Shown here one piece after another: positions 61,270 to 64,000 of a stretch of DNA of 64,000 nt. The translations under genes were made by a program, and so were the position numbers. The notes under the pieces are model-generated. The model did not search any database. It worked only from the letters and a program-made list of their open reading frames with translations, and was not told the origin of the DNA. This DNA comes from Paragonimus westermani (Eukaryota; Platyhelminthes; Trematoda; Plagiorchiida; Troglotrematidae). The first letter of the stretch is position 1. Each line of letters opens with the position of its first letter. Location of the stretch: assembly GCA_008508345.1 (NCBI GenBank), contig QNGE01001688.1, forward strand, positions 65,518-129,517. Direction: 5' to 3'.

Positions 61270-62090
61270 AACTAGCTCTCGATTCGCGGTCTCCAAGTGG
61301 GAACAGGCAACTTCAGGAGCCGACAACGCCGGTCATCGCGACCTACCGTCCAGCTAATTTCCCTAATCCCTTTTGCAGAAGGAATGAGGACAGCGGCAGA
61401 AACGAAAACGGTCATCAAGCTGCTGTTGGTACCAGCAGTGACCGGGCTTGACACTCCTAGTAGGCACTCGTCGTTTCCTAGAAATCCACTGCGTAGTCCT
61501 TCTACTGGGTTTACGACAGGAAAGGTGTGAGCGTGAGCTTCGAGTGCTGATCACTTGAATTTGACGTGTGTGCTGGCTCGTATGGTCGATCAGCAGTGAT
61601 GGGAACTTCAGTGCTGGCGAGAATACTTGGAAGAACCGTTCCCTGTGTGCTTCCCAGATGCGGTCAGCAACGTCAGCTAAGTGCGACTGATCCGCCTGGC
61701 TGTTGCTGCTAAACGTATTTTGCACATCCCTGGGCAGACGCTAGATCCGCTTTTTCTTCAAGAAAGGCTCCTCAAGCTGTGTTGTGTCGGCGAAGCGTTG
61801 CAAGTGGCGTAAAAGCTGTGACTGCTTCTGGTCGCCTAACTCCGTAGTACCCAGCAGCCGCGCGATGCGCTGAAGATGAGAAAGGCGAAGGCGCTTGATA
61901 GTGCCCTCTTTTAGCTGCTCGTGTAGCTTGACTGGGTTTGACAGTTCTGAAATATCCACCACCTCGTCAAGGATGTGAGACGGTTGGTAGCAACCGTGTT
62001 ATGGAAATTAGTTGGTTCCGTGGTAAAGTTTCGTAACGCAACATCGGCCTCTAACTGTGCAAACTAGCATCGAGGGTTATTCACTAGGAA
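61270..62090 (-). pseudogene. Gypsy Gag with zinc-knuckle remnant
   Basis: Minus-strand blocks: 'FAQLEADVALRNFTTEPTNF' (about 62065-62005), 'LDEVVDISELSNPVKLHEQL', 'KEGTIKRLRLSHLQRIARLL', 'TTELGDQKQSQLLRHLQRF' (61962-61800) and 'LADVADRIWEAH' (about 61680-61640), a typical Gypsy capsid sequence. At about 61455-61425 'HCWYQQQLDDRFRFC' marks the zinc knuckle. A stop at the end of the 73-codon frame and two frameshifts break it. Downstream (61326-61048) 'TTDGHTKLR' may be the protease start, but the active-site Asp is not visible. Confidence 0.85.
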
Positions 62091-62262
62091 CGGTACTACT
62101 GAAATGAAAGATGAACTGAAGGAAACGTCTGAAGAACTAAGAACGTGCCCCTGAGTGTTGCCGAGCCCGTCTGCTGTACCTCTGGCCCCCAAGATCAATC
62201 AGTGTTTCGACCGAAAGATGGCCATAGGTACGATGGCGGCCATACCGGAGAAGGTGTAGATT

Positions 62263-62529
62263 GTGTCCAAATCCAACGCCGTTTTCCCTGGTCGTCTCAA
62301 TCATACGTCAATGAATGGCTCCGATGAAACTCCTGATGATCTCTTGGAGGAAGTGCTGATTTTAGAGACCGAGCCATTAGATATAAGACGCAAGCTATGC
62401 AAGCCTCGCAAGAGCAGTCATAGTTCCATACCTGTCCAGATAACACGGATCAGACCTAATGCTGCTCCAGTGGACAACCTCGGCCCCTCTGCTCAACACC
62501 GGGCTTTAGGAGCGCCCCCTTTGGTCTAG
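62263..62529 (+). CDS. Unassigned open frame, 88 codons
   Basis: The frame runs from ATG to stop with an acidic middle ('DETPDDLLEEVLILETEPLD') and a Lys/Arg-rich part after it. It overlaps the end of another frame (62145-62327). I recognise no family. It lies just upstream of the deleted Gypsy element, on the opposite strand, in a locally less AT-rich stretch. It could be part of an element ORF, a host exon, or chance. Confidence 0.22.
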   Translation: MSKSNAVFPGRLNHTSMNGSDETPDDLLEEVLILETEPLDIRRKLCKPRKSSHSSIPVQITRIRPNAAPVDNLGPSAQHRALGAPPLV

Positions 62530-62544
62530 ACCCTATTCAGCCGT

Positions 62545-63745
62545 AAATGCGGGCTAACAGGCAATTGAGTCTTCGAGCCAGCCGTCCGAAAATTGAGTTG
62601 GACAGCTCTTGTAGATCACCGAGTGACTACTTCAACTTTATGTGGAACTTTGAAGATAACCGGGCAAATAGTTGGCCGGCGAGATATCGAAGCTTTCATG
62701 TTTGTTGCAATATTGTCGAGGTAGTGCAAAACGGGCGAGTAAACACTGCGCGCTCTAGCTTGAAGAGGTCGCACTTGCCGAGGCTAGAAAGACTTTGCAC
62801 TGACAATTTGACCGTTGTGTAATATCGCGCAAGCAGTCAGTAGTGAGTTGGTTGCCGGCGGCATCGGTAGTTAACCTGGACTAGCCAATCAGATGAAGGG
62901 CTTTCGAGCGATGTTGGCGCATTTAGATTGCAGTGTGGAATAAAATTTCTCAACCAGCTTCTCTGAAGCAGTCGAGAGACTGCCTCAACACACATAAAAC
63001 ATGGATAGGAGTTGCTGAGAGCACAACTGAGTATAAATACACGTCCAGTTAACCTCTTGCTCGGATTAGTAGTCCAATGTCCTCTGGACCCTCAGGAGTC
63101 AGTTATTCAAGGTGCAACATCGAAGGAAGTGCACCTCATGGGAGGACGAGCCTGAAATTTCCGGTGTGTGATAACGACCGCAATGTGTATAAGTATGTCT
63201 TATCGGTCAGTCCTTGCGGCGACATAAAGCAACGCTGATGAACACCGGACATTGTTTTGTCAACGTGAAGGCAAGCCAAGTAACAACGTCGTGTAAGGTT
63301 CAGGCATGACAGGTTATACTAGGCTGTGGTCGAAATTAAAACCATCATTACGTGTACCTACGTCCAGTGCATACGGTCTGTATTTAGGAATCGTTCCGAT
63401 AAAATATTTTCGTCCGGAATTGCCCGTGGCGACGTACGGCTTTTCAGGTAACGGATCTATCACTAATTCGCTCAAACAGTCTGCTCCAATGTTTATTGGT
63501 TTGTAGGTATGGCCCCGTCGAATAATGTTCCTTAATTTCCGCAGAAATTTTGCAACACCGTACAGCCAAGGATCAGCTGCTTCAAGCTTGAGAACAGCAC
63601 CTTCCTACCAAAACTGGTTCATTTTTATAATGAAAAGCTGCCGTTGACGCAGACTGACGCCGCCAAGCAATTTTTGATAGATTACTGATGATTAGTCGGG
63701 GATTTGTTTTATTTTCAAGTTGAACATCACTCACATCTGATCTCA
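62545..63745. other. Stretch with no recognisable gene
   Basis: A TATA-like 'GAGTATAAATAC' at about 63030 might belong to an LTR or promoter, with nothing to confirm it. At 63306-63506 the frame is open on the plus strand and a minus reading is open over much of the same piece; neither is assignable. Confidence 0.4.
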
Positions 63746-63749
63746 GCGT

Positions 63750-63985
63750 TTGCATTCAGATAAAAGTTCCAGCCGGCCCCTTTCGGAAAAAAGCACTAGA
63801 CTCTAGTTTCGCTCTCATTAGAGCTTGTCAGTAGCGCATATCCTTGCCACGGCCGGGATTTGAACTCCCGCCATTCCAATCATGAGACAACCGTGTTGAC
63901 AACTGTGCCATTGACCTAACATCGGGCACAACCGAATTATCAAATATGAACTTTCAACCACTCTCGCTTGTGAGCAATGATCAGG
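63750..63985 (-). repeat. tRNA-derived SINE, copy C (best preserved)
   Basis: On the minus strand the head has an A-box-like 'AATGGCACAGTTGTCAACACG' (63918-63898) and a near-perfect B box 'AGTTCAAATCCC' (about 63872-63861), followed by the body with 'GACAAGCTCTAATGAGAGCG' and 'GGGGCCGGCTGGAAC'. It ends near 'CTGAATGC'. It aligns over its whole length with 45032-45272 and internally with 17425-17605. The B box is intact, so of the three it is closest to the Pol III-active form. Confidence 0.75.
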
Positions 63986-64000
63986 TTGCCCGATCATCTC

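Larger units (their letters stand above)
60128..62090 (-). mobile_element. Ty3/Gypsy element, internally deleted
   Basis: On the minus strand gag (about 62090-61400) is followed by a possible protease remnant (about 61330-61048), then directly by the integrase C-terminus (about 60640-60128). Reverse transcriptase, RNase H and the first half of integrase, about 2 kb in a normal element, are missing; only about 400 bases without recognisable coding (60640-61040) lie between. No LTR was placed. It differs from the copy at 49.7-53.3 kb. Confidence 0.82.

Noticed and set aside
1..64000. CRISPR arrays, bacterial operons, phage genes or a prokaryotic defence system.
   Set aside because: No regularly spaced repeats, no ribosome-binding sites before packed genes and no such protein families; the sequence is eukaryotic.

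Overview
The window reads as nuclear DNA of an animal with a large, repeat-rich genome. There are no operons, no closely packed genes and no bacterial-type coding. Recognisable content is almost entirely decayed retroelements: Penelope-like elements (PLEs), Ty3/Gypsy LTR elements, CR1-like LINEs, a LINE carrying a terminal C2H2 zinc finger, and tRNA-derived SINEs. This mixture, and the wording of the retroelement proteins, fits a parasitic flatworm (a tapeworm such as a diphyllobothriidean, or a large-genome fluke). That assignment is inference from memory of these families, not a database match.

Layout. At 1-450 is the end of a PLE: the GIY-YIG endonuclease C-terminus followed by a 3' region that contains a hammerhead ribozyme core. 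From about 0.5 to 21.5 kb the sequence is AT-rich and holds no recognisable protein gene. It does hold scattered tRNA-like SINE heads (best at 14018-14093), one SINE copy (17425-17605) and a GC/CpG-rich island (16258-16830). A broken PLE lies at 21.57-22.74 kb (+). At 23.42-24.29 kb (-) a 287-codon open frame encodes the C-terminal part of a LINE polyprotein and runs straight out of a tRNA-Asp(GTC) sequence. From 24.3 to 47.3 kb there is again no recognisable gene, apart from a decayed PLE 3' end at 33.1 kb and a SINE copy at 45.0 kb.

From 47.4 to 62.1 kb is a dense nest of retroelements. In order these are: a PLE (-) split by a GC-rich insert; a nearly complete Gypsy element (-) with a PLE 3' end plus hammerhead inserted between its protease and reverse transcriptase; two CR1-like LINEs (-) lying head to tail, the second interrupted by a Gypsy gag/LTR piece (+); and an internally deleted Gypsy element (-). 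The window ends in another SINE copy.

The coding remnants do not work together as a host pathway. What they record is successive insertions. All but one of the larger element frames carry stops or frameshifts. The exceptions to decay are the LINE C-terminal frame at 23.4 kb and the hammerhead core at 51.93-51.97 kb, which keeps nearly every base expected of a working ribozyme. No host protein-coding exon could be identified with confidence. Short exons of unknown genes in the AT-rich stretches cannot be excluded by eye.
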